A DNA stretch of 13,753 nt from the NCBI GenBank assembly GCA_902470095.1, contig CABRFG010000059.1, positions 1 through 13,753 on the forward strand. Reading direction: 5' to 3'. Shown piece by piece: positions 7,171 through 13,753 of this stretch (the stretch's first letter is position 1; every line of letters begins with the position of its first letter). This DNA comes from an uncultured Collinsella sp. (GTDB lineage Bacteria; Actinomycetota; Coriobacteriia; Coriobacteriales; Coriobacteriaceae). A program made the position numbers and the translations under genes. The notes beneath the pieces were generated by a model, which was not told the origin of the DNA, did no database searches, and saw only the letters and a list, made by a program, of their open reading frames with translations.

Positions 7171-8535
7171 ATGGCGATCACGCCCGCAGAAATCGCGGAA
7201 ACCCGCGGCATGGTTGAGGAGCAGAACCTCGACATCAGGACCATCACCATGGGTGTTTCGCTCATGGGTTGCGGTGACGAGAACCTCGACCGCATGTGCA
7301 CGAAGATCTACGACCACGTGACGCACACGGCTGAGCATCTGGTCGAGACCGCCGAGAACCTCGAGCGCGAGTACGGTATCCCCATCGTCAACAAGCGTGT
7401 TTCCGTCACCCCGGTGGCGCAGATCGCCGCGTGCTGCAAGGATGAGAACCTCACCCCCATCGCGCATGCCCTCGACCGCGCGGCCGAGACGCTCGGCATC
7501 GATTACCTGGGCGGCTTCTCCGCGCTCGTCCAGAAGGGCATCGGCGACGCCGACCGCCGCGTCATCCAGTCCATCCCCCAGGCGCTCGCCACCACGAGCC
7601 GCGTCTGCTCCAGCGTCAACGTCGCCAGCCTGCGCGCCGGTATCAACATGGATGCCGTGCTTATGGCCGCCCAGACCATCATCGACGCCGCTAAGCTCAC
7701 GGCCGACCAGGACTCCGTCGGCGCTTCCAAGTTTGTCTGCTTTGCCAATATGGTCGAGGACTCCCCGTTTATGGCGGGCGCCGTCCACGGCGGCGGCGAG
7801 GCCGACGCCGTCATCAACGTAGGCGTCTCGGGCCCCGGCGTTATGGCTGCTGCCTTGGAGACGCTCCCCGACTCCGCCTCGATGATGGAAGTCGCCGAAA
7901 AGATTAAGCAGACCGCCTTTAAGATCACCCGTGCCGGCGAGCTCATGAGCCGCGAGGCCGCCCATCGTCTGGGTGTCGAGAAGGGCATTGTCGACCTGTC
8001 GCTGGCTCCCACGCCTGCCATCGGCGACTCCGTCGCGCGCATCCTCGAGATCATCGGCGTAGGTACCTGCGGCGGCCCGGGCACGACCTGCGCGCTCGCC
8101 ATGCTCAACGATGCCGTCAAGAAGGGCGGCGTCATGGCCAGCTCCAGCGTGGGCGGTCTCTCAGGCGCCTTTATCCCCGTGTCCGAGGATGCCGGCATGA
8201 TCGCCGCCGTCGAGGCCGGTGCGCTTTCGCTCGAGAAGCTCGAGGCCATGACCTGTGTGTGCTCCGTTGGCCTGGACATGATCGCCATCCCTGGTGACAC
8301 CTCGGTCGAAACCATCGCCGGCATCATCGCCGACGAGATGGCCATCGGCGTCATCAACAACAAGACCACGGCCGTCCGCGTGATTCCTGCTATCGGCAAG
8401 GGCGTGGGCGACTGCGTCGAGTACGGCGGCCTGTTCGGCCGTGCGCCCATCATGCCGGTGAACCCCAACGCCGGCACCGTGCTTGCCCACCGTGGCGGAC
8501 GCTTCCCGGCACCGCTGAACTCGCTGAAGAACTAG
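7171..8535 (+). CDS. UPF0210 / DUF711 (PFL-like) family protein
   Basis: A 454-residue protein that matches the UPF0210 family nearly end to end. Recognisable blocks are EEQNLDIRTITMGVSL (about 19-34), GIPIVNKRVSVTP, FSALVQKG, VCSSVN, GVSGPGV, DLSLAPTPAIGDSVARI, GGLSGAFIPVSED, SVGLDMIAIPGDT and the C-terminal GGRFPAPLNSLKN. The usual family length is about 450. The fold resembles pyruvate formate-lyase, but no reaction is established as far as I know. The ATG at 7171 is chosen for TAGGAG (7159-7164) six bases upstream and for alignment with homologues. A GTG at 7114 would start inside the inverted repeat. In many Firmicutes a small ACT-domain gene precedes this family; here the methionine cluster does instead, and no ACT gene is visible. 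Confidence 0.93.
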   Translation: MAITPAEIAETRGMVEEQNLDIRTITMGVSLMGCGDENLDRMCTKIYDHVTHTAEHLVETAENLEREYGIPIVNKRVSVTPVAQIAACCKDENLTPIAHALDRAAETLGIDYLGGFSALVQKGIGDADRRVIQSIPQALATTSRVCSSVNVASLRAGINMDAVLMAAQTIIDAAKLTADQDSVGASKFVCFANMVEDSPFMAGAVHGGGEADAVINVGVSGPGVMAAALETLPDSASMMEVAEKIKQTAFKITRAGELMSREAAHRLGVEKGIVDLSLAPTPAIGDSVARILEIIGVGTCGGPGTTCALAMLNDAVKKGGVMASSSVGGLSGAFIPVSEDAGMIAAVEAGALSLEKLEAMTCVCSVGLDMIAIPGDTSVETIAGIIADEMAIGVINNKTTAVRVIPAIGKGVGDCVEYGGLFGRAPIMPVNPNAGTVLAHRGGRFPAPLNSLKN

Positions 8536-8552
8536 CTGAGGGGGACTGGCGA

Positions 8553-8686
8553 GGAGCCCCGGGGAGGGCAAATATATAAGGTCGCCTGCTCGGACAGTCC
8601 TGGCTCGCACGGAGAGCACATTAAGTGCTCTCCGGCTCGTGCGGAACTCGCGATCGACCTTATATATTTGCCCTCCCCGGGGCTCC
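8553..8686. repeat. 134-base fold-back element with perfect 32-bp arms
   Basis: The left arm (8553-8584) starts GGAGCCCCGGGGAGGG and continues CAAATATATAAGGTCG; the right arm (8655-8686) is its exact reverse complement. Each arm has a G/C-rich outer half and a TATA-rich inner half. The 70-base centre carries its own hairpin. No T tract follows on either strand and no obvious target duplication flanks it. The structure suits a miniature inverted-repeat or REP-like element, or a highly structured RNA. Whether other copies exist cannot be seen in this window. Confidence 0.88.
8606..8643. repeat. Central hairpin inside the fold-back element
   Basis: GGAGAGCAC (8611-8619) and GTGCTCTCC (8625-8633) form a perfect 9-bp stem around ATTAA. 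CGCAC (8606-8610) can pair with GTGCG (8639-8643) below it, leaving a five-base GGCTC bulge on one side. GGCTCG also occurs as a direct repeat on both sides (8602-8607, 8634-8639). Confidence 0.75.
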
Positions 8687-8763
8687 CGCACAACGGAACC
8701 TCAGTTGGGTTCTATCCCGGTTGCAGTTGCTTCGCTCCTGCACCACTTGGCTGATGCGGCGGT

Positions 8764-8794
8764 TTGGCGTTGGATTGGTTCTTTCTGATATATG
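8764..8794 (+). promoter_or_regulatory. Possible promoter of the methyltransferase gene
   Basis: TTGGCG (8764-8769) is followed 17-19 bases later by GATATATG, offering a TATATG -10 box. It lies about 60 bases ahead of the chosen start codon and after the fold-back element. The matches to consensus are only partial. Confidence 0.25.
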
Positions 8795-8851
8795 CTGGTT
8801 GCGGCTCTTCTTTTGGGGGGAGTCGCTTTTTTGTTGCTAGGAGGTTGGCCC

Positions 8852-9739
8852 GTGGTTGATGGAGATGCTCGCTCTGAGCTTCTTTCTGCTGATTGGAATC
8901 AGGAATGGATGCGCCTGCAAGCTGGTCGGCATCGGGCTGATGATTCTTTTGAGTGGGATAAAAGGGCTCGGCATTTTCGGCCGCTTGAGACTGCTCCGTA
9001 TGCTCGGGACTTTATGAAGCTGTTGGCGTTAAAGCCTAGTGAATCCGTGCTTGATATGGGGTGTGGGGCTGGGTCGATTGCTATTCCGCTTGCTCAGGCT
9101 GGGCATCCTGTAATTGCGGCTGATTTCTCCCCCGCCATGCTGGGCACACTTGATGCCGGCATTGAGTACTATGGGCTCGAGGATCGCATAACGCCGCTTG
9201 AGCTTGCTTGGGATGATGATTGGGATTTGGTTGGACCGGTCGCGAAAGCGGTGGATGTTGCCTTTGCCAGTCGGTCGGTTACGACGACCAATCTAAAAGG
9301 CGCGCTTGCTAAGCTTGATCGAACGGCTCGTCGGCGTTGCGCTGTCACGATGGTCGCCAACTCCAGCCCGCGCTATGACCTGCACCTGATGAACGCCATC
9401 GGCGCCTCGGTTACCTGCAGTAATGGCTTTGTGTATGCCTTCAACATCCTCATTCAGATGGGTGCCCTGCCGCAGGTTACATACTTTGAATCGCCTCGTC
9501 GCGATACTTTCGATAGCCTTGAGGCGGGCGTGGCAGACTTCTCCCGCATGCTCGAGCATGGCAACGAGGATAAGATCGACCGCCTGCGCGACTACATCGC
9601 TCAACACATGGTTGAGAACCCCCATGCCGGTGAGCCGGGCTCCAAGGGCGTGCCGCAGGGGCGCTATATGCTCGATCATGTCCGCAAGGTTCGTTGGGCG
9701 TTTATTGCATGGGAACCGGTCTCTGCACCCAGCTCATAG
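8852..9739 (+). CDS. Class I SAM-dependent methyltransferase
   Basis: A 295-residue putative methyltransferase; substrate unknown. The SAM-binding motif I is VLDMGCGAGS (66-75), followed by HPVIAADFSPAML, where the aspartate would bind the SAM ribose. A conserved-looking ELAWDDDWD and FASRSVTT follow. The GTG at 8852 is chosen because TAGGAGG (8838-8844) stands seven bases ahead. The upstream ATG at 8792 would add a 20-residue hydrophobic stretch encoded by promoter and ribosome-site DNA, a false membrane segment. The first 90 or so codons favour T- and G-ending forms (GAT, GCT, GGG), unlike all neighbours, while the second half returns to GCC, ATC and CTG. This suggests transfer or recombination. 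It is unlikely to be co-transcribed with UPF0210, given the intervening fold-back. Confidence 0.85.
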   Translation: MVDGDARSELLSADWNQEWMRLQAGRHRADDSFEWDKRARHFRPLETAPYARDFMKLLALKPSESVLDMGCGAGSIAIPLAQAGHPVIAADFSPAMLGTLDAGIEYYGLEDRITPLELAWDDDWDLVGPVAKAVDVAFASRSVTTTNLKGALAKLDRTARRRCAVTMVANSSPRYDLHLMNAIGASVTCSNGFVYAFNILIQMGALPQVTYFESPRRDTFDSLEAGVADFSRMLEHGNEDKIDRLRDYIAQHMVENPHAGEPGSKGVPQGRYMLDHVRKVRWAFIAWEPVSAPSS

Positions 9740-9856
9740 CCTGCTCGCAACCCGCACCGCCCACTCACTCGGCATCCGCATTCTTTTTGAACTGGGCGAA
9801 CGCGCCCCACACCGCACCGCTCCTGCGCTATCGTGGGACAGCTCACGTAGATTAAG

Positions 9857-9876
9857 GCCCCATTACGGGGCGCCCC
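9857..9876 (+). promoter_or_regulatory. Alternative-pairing G/C hairpin before yhbY
   Basis: GCCCC-ATTAC-GGGGC (9857-9871) forms a 5-bp stem. The same GGGG can instead pair with the CCCC that follows (GGGGCGCCCC, 9867-9876), so two forms exclude one another. It ends about 20 bases before the yhbY start. Without a U tract it is not a terminator; a role in translation is only a possibility. Confidence 0.3.
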
Positions 9877-9897
9877 ATACATAGAAAGCGAGAACCC

Positions 9898-10197
9898 ATG
9901 GCACTGACAGGAGCCCAGGTCAAGCAGCTTCGCAGCATGGCCCATCACCTCAACCCCGCCATCATCATCGGTAAGTCCGATGTCAACGAGGGCACCGTCG
10001 AGCAGACGGTCGCCTACCTGGAGAAGCATGAGCTCGTTAAGTGCTCCGTGCTCGATGGCTCCAGTCTTTCCGCCCGCGAGGCCGCCGAAGAGCTCGCTGA
10101 GCGCTGCCACGCCGAGGTCGTCCAGGTCATCGGCCGCAAGTTCTCGCTGTATCGCGAGTCCTCGCGCAAGGACATCGAGAAGATCAAGCTCGTCTAA
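9898..10197 (+). CDS. yhbY: CRS1-YhbY domain RNA-binding protein
   Basis: A 99-residue, single-domain CRM (CRS1-YhbY) protein, the same length as E. coli YhbY and Bacillus YqeI. The family binds ribosomal precursors and is linked to assembly of the large ribosomal subunit. Recognisable parts are LTGAQVKQLRSMAHHLNP at the N terminus, the loop IIIGKSDVNEGT (21-32), LEKHELVKCSVL and VQVIGRKFSLYRES near the end. In the usual GxxG RNA-contact loop the second glycine is aspartate here (GKSD, 24-27). The ATG at 9898 has only a weak purine-rich GCGAGAA upstream, but the protein matches the family from residue 2. It stands alone and ends in its own terminator. Confidence 0.93.
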   Translation: MALTGAQVKQLRSMAHHLNPAIIIGKSDVNEGTVEQTVAYLEKHELVKCSVLDGSSLSAREAAEELAERCHAEVVQVIGRKFSLYRESSRKDIEKIKLV

Positions 10198-10234
10198 GAG
10201 CCAATGATCCGGCGAGCCAACACATAGCAAGCTT

Positions 10235-10268
10235 ACGGGTGCCCAAGTACTTCGGGCGCCCGTTTTTT
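10235..10268 (+). terminator. Intrinsic terminator of yhbY
   Basis: A 10-bp stem ACGGGTGCCC / GGGCGCCCGT (one G-U pair) with a nine-base loop is followed by six T residues (10263-10268). It starts 38 bases after the yhbY stop. The T tract overlaps the stop codon (10267-10269) of the convergent regulator gene. Confidence 0.93.
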
Positions 10269-13266
10269 ATCGCTCGACCAGCACGCGATTGAGCCGCCCC
10301 TCCACCAAGCGCTCGTATAGACGCCGCGTCTCGGGCTCGGGCACGCCATTGACCTGCTCCCTCAGATGGTGCATATGCCCGCTGTACAGCTCGACGATAT
10401 CGCGCCGCCGCCCCGCCGCACTGTAGACGCGCATGGCGCAGCGCACCATATCCTCACGCGACGTTTCCTGCCGAAGCCCCGACTCCGCCAGCCAAATCGC
10501 CGACTGCAGATCGTTTTCTTCTAGAGCGGCATTTGCTCCCTTAATCATGCAATCGATGTACTTTGACTGCATAATGCGTCGCATACGCAAAAAGTAGGTG
10601 GGATTACAGCCATTGGGGACATACAGCGGTCCGGCATAAAGCTGCTCAATCTTAAGGCACAGCTCAACTAAATGGGGACCGCGCGCACCCGTGCGATTTC
10701 CCAAAACCTCGCGGCTTATCTGGTCAAACAGCCGTACATCGGTCTTGACGTAGTCGCCGTTGAGCCCAATGCATTCATTTTGGATGAGTACACACGACTT
10801 GCCGTCTGGCGTCGGTCCCAAAGCCGACCGTAAGCGCGATATCGTCGAGTACAGGTTGTTGCGGGCGCTATTGAACTCGGCATGGGGCCACAGCTCCATG
10901 GCCAGCGTCTCACGATCGACGAGCGCATCCATGCCCAGCGCAAGCCGCTCGGCGAGCGTCGCCGCCTTCTTGCGGCGCCACATTTTGTCCGTGATGGGAA
11001 ACCCGTCGCGCTCGGCGCGAAACGCACCAAACATGCGAATCTCGATATGGTCGATGGTATCAACGGCTTCAACCTCGCCGGCCTGGAACAGGCGCTCGCC
11101 CTCCCCTTCCAAATCGTCGCGCAGCGAGTACCGCGACAGCTCGCGCACGGGAAGCTTCTTGCGTATCCTGCCCGCCGGCTCGCCCAGACAATGCATGGCA
11201 AGGCGCGCAAAGAGCCGATACGATGGCTCTAGAATCCCTGCACGATTCATGGACATCCAGGCCGCAAGATCGCTGTCTCGGCCCGCACAGGCCAAATGCA
11301 GCGCCACCATCCAGGCCTCCGCTCCACCAACCTGCGTCTGGCTTATATCGAGCAACTCCGCTTCCTCGCGCACCGAAACCATCGAGGTGTTACGCAGATA
11401 TGCCGCGCGTTCCAGCAGCAATGCGTTATCGCGCATGTACGCAATCGACTCCTCGGCAAGTTTGAGCACTTGGACCGCACGGAACTTTGCATTAACCGGC
11501 CGTCCCTCTGCCAGCGACTGCCAGCCTTCTAGCAACAGGCCAAACAGCTGAATCTGGTTGTCGCGCATGCGCACGGCAAAACGATCGAGCTCGTTGAACG
11601 CCGCGTCGTCGGTTACCGGCAAGCCGGAAAGGAGCCGCCGCGCCGCCAACACCATGCGCACCCAGATAGCCATCGCCTTAAGCCCACGTACGTCGAGCGC
11701 CTCCCGCACCACCGTCATCTCGTCGTCGCGCTCGTCGGTTCCCGCAAACGACCCGTCAAAGAGCTCCACCAGCATGCTATCGGCCCGTATAACAATCCCC
11801 GCGATATCGAGCTCGCAGTCGTAGGCCTTGCTCGTTTTGAGCTGCTGTAGAACGCCGCCGTCATCTCCCCGCTCGGTCAGACAGCGCTTGACCTCAATAT
11901 GCGCAGACAACATATCGAGTGCGGTATGGGATGTCTCGATTTCTGGCACGGCCAGGTTCGTAGGAAGCCCAAGCCCGTTGTCCCCATAGCAAACAGCCGT
12001 CAGTGTCTGGGCCACCCTCCATGAAACAGGATCTATTTCGCAGGCCGCCCGTTCGCCCCCGCGATCGATAACCGATGCCATATAGCGAGCGAGCTTTGTA
12101 TTGGACACGCTGACCGCTGCCAGATATACGCCAAGCGCCTCGGCAGGCGTTGGCTCTGGAGCCGGATCGTCGGCATCGATCGTGCCCAGCGCTGCTCGGC
12201 AGATATCGGCCCCGTGCCCCGTCAGAGCAAGATCGACCCCATACTGTCCAGCAAGTTCAAGGACCGCCTCGCGGTCCAAAAAAGCGTCCGCCAGGCCCAT
12301 CGCCGCATCGCATCGGCCCGCCTTAAGCAAAATCCGGGCCGCCCTCGGAACAAGTTCGGGGCGAACCTCGGCCACCAACTTACGCAAACGCAATCGTCCG
12401 TTATCCTCCGTGCCCAGACACGTAAAACTCCGCTCGGCGGGGTCCAAGCCAAAGATCGGGTAGTCGCGTACAAAGTAAGACTGGTCGACCATCGACAGCC
12501 TTACCCCACAAGCCTCGAGTTCTGCTATATTGCCCTCGCCCATCAAAACCATGAGACATGCCACGCAAAACAGTGCATTATTGTCGAGCGAAGCCAGATC
12601 GACAAGTGCCGCGCCATATACGTTGACAATCTCGTTTTCGAGCAGGCCGGCTACGTCGCCTTGGCCATACAGACCCGTCTGCAATGCCGAAACGAGCTCG
12701 GGCACGCCCTGCGTGAGCTGATAAAAGTCGAGCGATGTGCTGATCGAAAACGCCGATGCCCACGCCGAATACTCATAGGCATGCACCTTGAGCATCTGCG
12801 CATTGATCTTAACCGAATCGCCCAGCCCATGAATCAGCTGACGATTTGAAGGACGGCAGGAGATAAAGACCCCTATCCCCATAGCGCGCAGGCCGCGAAT
12901 CCTGTCGATGAGGTCTTCAGTATCGTGCTGATCGAGGTTTGGCACATTATCAATCGCGATAAGGGAGTGCGGTTTGTCTTTGAGTTCTTCGGTAACCACC
13001 TCGAGCTGCATAAACACCTCGCGCCCAGTGGCGCGATCGGCCTCGATAATCCGCACGGGGCCTCGCGTCGGGTCGCATTTAACCTCATGGGTGTACTGCA
13101 GCAGCACCGAGGTCTTCCCAAACCCGTCGGGTGCATAAAGAACCACGATGCCGGCCTTTCGGCCCTTAGCGATAAGCTCATTCATCAAGCGTTCGCGTCG
13201 CACCATATAGCCTCCGCCTAACGGCATCAGCTCGAGCTCGTCTATACCGCTCAAATCATTTACCAT
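10267..13266 (-). CDS. STAND-type ATPase / SARP-BTAD transcriptional regulator
   Basis: A 999-residue cytoplasmic regulator. The N-terminal P-loop module has Walker A APDGFGKTS (45-53), Walker B SLIAIDNV (101-108) and an SCRPSNR segment (136-142). This resembles the MalT/LAL type, in which nucleotide and ligand binding switch the protein on. A long helical middle (about 250-735) has no motif I can name; it probably senses the signal. The C-terminal part begins IRMFGAF (743-749) and has an OmpR-like winged helix with WRRKKAATL, LAMELWP and NLYSTISRLRSAL. A bacterial transcriptional activation domain follows (about 840-990). So the DNA-binding end is SARP-like rather than LuxR-like. GAGGAG five bases before the ATG supports this start. 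It is convergent with yhbY and shares no operon with a visible target, so its regulon is unknown. Confidence 0.9.
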   Translation of the reverse strand: MVNDLSGIDELELMPLGGGYMVRRERLMNELIAKGRKAGIVVLYAPDGFGKTSVLLQYTHEVKCDPTRGPVRIIEADRATGREVFMQLEVVTEELKDKPHSLIAIDNVPNLDQHDTEDLIDRIRGLRAMGIGVFISCRPSNRQLIHGLGDSVKINAQMLKVHAYEYSAWASAFSISTSLDFYQLTQGVPELVSALQTGLYGQGDVAGLLENEIVNVYGAALVDLASLDNNALFCVACLMVLMGEGNIAELEACGVRLSMVDQSYFVRDYPIFGLDPAERSFTCLGTEDNGRLRLRKLVAEVRPELVPRAARILLKAGRCDAAMGLADAFLDREAVLELAGQYGVDLALTGHGADICRAALGTIDADDPAPEPTPAEALGVYLAAVSVSNTKLARYMASVIDRGGERAACEIDPVSWRVAQTLTAVCYGDNGLGLPTNLAVPEIETSHTALDMLSAHIEVKRCLTERGDDGGVLQQLKTSKAYDCELDIAGIVIRADSMLVELFDGSFAGTDERDDEMTVVREALDVRGLKAMAIWVRMVLAARRLLSGLPVTDDAAFNELDRFAVRMRDNQIQLFGLLLEGWQSLAEGRPVNAKFRAVQVLKLAEESIAYMRDNALLLERAAYLRNTSMVSVREEAELLDISQTQVGGAEAWMVALHLACAGRDSDLAAWMSMNRAGILEPSYRLFARLAMHCLGEPAGRIRKKLPVRELSRYSLRDDLEGEGERLFQAGEVEAVDTIDHIEIRMFGAFRAERDGFPITDKMWRRKKAATLAERLALGMDALVDRETLAMELWPHAEFNSARNNLYSTISRLRSALGPTPDGKSCVLIQNECIGLNGDYVKTDVRLFDQISREVLGNRTGARGPHLVELCLKIEQLYAGPLYVPNGCNPTYFLRMRRIMQSKYIDCMIKGANAALEENDLQSAIWLAESGLRQETSREDMVRCAMRVYSAAGRRRDIVELYSGHMHHLREQVNGVPEPETRRLYERLVEGRLNRVLVER

Positions 13267-13286
13267 GCCCGCTCCTCAACTCGACC

Positions 13287-13315
13287 GTATGGACACTGTA
13301 GCCGCAAGACCATAC
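13287..13315 (-). promoter_or_regulatory. Inverted repeat GTATGG-N17-CCATAC in the regulator leader
   Basis: Exact 6-bp arms at 13287-13292 and 13310-13315, ending 21 bases upstream of the regulator start codon. The spacing would place half-sites roughly two helical turns apart. It could be an autoregulatory site or a leader hairpin. Confidence 0.35.
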
Positions 13316-13394
13316 AAGCCGCGCTATGAATAGAGCGACCTTGTGTTTTAGGTTGTCTTTTGGTACGCAAGCGGCAAGTTTTTGTACAGCGAGA

Positions 13395-13426
13395 ACCGAT
13401 TGTTATTAATCCCCCGACTAATCGGT
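13395..13426. promoter_or_regulatory. Inverted repeat ACCGATT-N18-AATCGGT upstream of the regulator
   Basis: Exact 7-bp arms at 13395-13401 and 13420-13426, about 130 bases ahead of the regulator start. The centre-to-centre distance of the arms is 25 bases. It is a candidate binding site for a dimeric regulator, possibly the STAND-SARP protein itself. Confidence 0.35.
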
Positions 13427-13699
13427 CTTTAAGCAGGTAAATGAGCTTGTCAGCTTGTCCCATCTAAGCGGCAGTGTAACGCAGATGAACAAGGTTCAGC
13501 CATGTCATTCAACTCGCCTAGCACCCGCTACCGTCTACGACCTTTTAGTGGCATTTTTGCATAGAATCTGATATAGAATGAATCAAACTGTTGGGCATCC
13601 GGCATTCGTCAAGCTTGCGGCAAGATTTTGGTCAAGCGGGCGGAAAGGGAGGCTTATAGGACAAAATGTGTGTCCCGATAGAACACCCGTTTCCATCCA

Positions 13700-13753
13700 T
13701 TAATCCAGCCAGAACGGGTACGGGTCCCTGTGGTGGAGGTCCTCCCACACGGC
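13700..13753 (-). CDS. C-terminal end of an unidentified protein, cut by the window edge
   Basis: The minus frame entering from the right edge reads AVWEDLHHRDPYPFWLD and stops at TAA (13700-13702). Codons are strongly G/C-ending and the aromatic, charged composition is protein-like, so this is probably a true gene end. The family cannot be told from 17 residues. Its arginine uses AGG, which is rare in the neighbouring host-like genes; a mobile-element gene such as a transposase is one possibility. Downstream on the minus strand GTGTTC-TATCG-GGACAC can fold, followed by TTTT: a weak terminator candidate. Confidence 0.55.
   Translation of the reverse strand, partial: AVWEDLHHRDPYPFWLD

Larger units (their letters stand above)
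8536..8851. other. Gap dominated by the fold-back element
   Basis: About 316 bases without a credible gene. The first part is the fold-back element (8553-8686). From about 8700 the composition turns T-rich and leads into the methyltransferase. A plus-strand open frame at 8625-8840 starts inside the central hairpin and has no ribosome site, so I do not call it. Confidence 0.6.
13267..13699. other. Right intergenic region upstream of the regulator
   Basis: A 433-base A/T-richer region with no credible gene. It contains two inverted repeats that could serve the regulator gene (13287-13315, 13395-13426) and a tandem ATAGAAT pair (13561-13567 and 13573-13579, 12 bases apart). It also contains an imperfect direct repeat of TCAAGC-N2-GCGG near 13609 and 13632. 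No convincing -35/-10 pair for the regulator was found. A minus-strand frame of 67 codons (13260-13463) lacks a ribosome site and I do not call it. Confidence 0.5.

Noticed and set aside
6295..7965. Minus-strand open frame opposite metH and UPF0210
   Set aside because: Spans two confident genes and their gap, and has low-complexity translation; an antisense shadow.
8536..8700. Fold-back element as a simple terminator of UPF0210
   Set aside because: The loop is 70 bases and neither end is followed by a U tract.
8625..8840. Small plus-strand open frame between UPF0210 and the methyltransferase
   Set aside because: Starts inside the central hairpin of the fold-back element, has no ribosome site, and lies in the presumed promoter region.
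13260..13463. Minus-strand 67-codon frame overlapping the regulator start
   Set aside because: No Shine-Dalgarno sequence, atypical codons, and overlap with candidate regulatory repeats.
1..13753. CRISPR array, tRNA or rRNA genes, complete insertion sequence
   Set aside because: No regularly spaced repeats, cloverleaf or rRNA-like sequence, or transposase with flanking repeats was seen in the window.

Overview
The window looks like chromosomal DNA of a gut anaerobe of the class Coriobacteriia, most likely Collinsella or a close relative. This rests on strong G/C preference at third codon positions, a type III (GlnN) glutamine synthetase, a split cobalamin-dependent methionine synthase, and protein sequences that resemble Coriobacteriia homologues. 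The taxonomy is recognition from memory, not a search result.

Layout, left to right. Positions 1-318 hold no convincing gene, only the intrinsic terminator of the next gene. Glutamine synthetase type III (319-2406, minus) fixes ammonium into glutamine. It is divergent from a plus-strand cluster. The 427-base divergent gap contains a GlnR-like palindrome, two small leader hairpins on the glutamine synthetase side, and an 88-base in-register palindrome on the other side. The plus-strand cluster is methylenetetrahydrofolate reductase (2834-3706), a stand-alone methionine-synthase reactivation subunit (3706-4494, overlapping by one base), and a methionine synthase lacking its own reactivation domain (4504-7062). 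Together these make 5-methyl-THF, transfer the methyl group to homocysteine through cobalamin, and rescue oxidised cobalamin. A UPF0210/DUF711 (PFL-like) protein of unknown role follows at 7171-8535 after a gap holding a perfect 11-bp inverted repeat.

From 8536 the character changes. A 134-base fold-back element with perfect 32-bp arms (8553-8686) sits directly behind UPF0210. Next comes a class I SAM-dependent methyltransferase (8852-9739) whose first third uses T- and G-ending codons unlike its neighbours, while its last half looks like the host. A small CRS1-YhbY RNA-binding protein (9898-10197) ends in a clear intrinsic terminator whose U tract runs into the stop codon of the convergent gene. 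That gene (10267-13266, minus) encodes a 999-residue regulator with an N-terminal STAND-type P-loop ATPase and a C-terminal SARP-type winged helix plus BTAD domain. Positions 13267-13699 hold inverted repeats but no gene. The last 54 bases are the C-terminal tail of another minus-strand gene.

Most worth a second look are the two large palindromic elements (2612-2699 and 8553-8686), the 11-bp-periodic palindrome before glutamine synthetase, the mosaic methyltransferase, and the orphan STAND-SARP regulator. I see no CRISPR array, tRNA, rRNA or complete insertion sequence.
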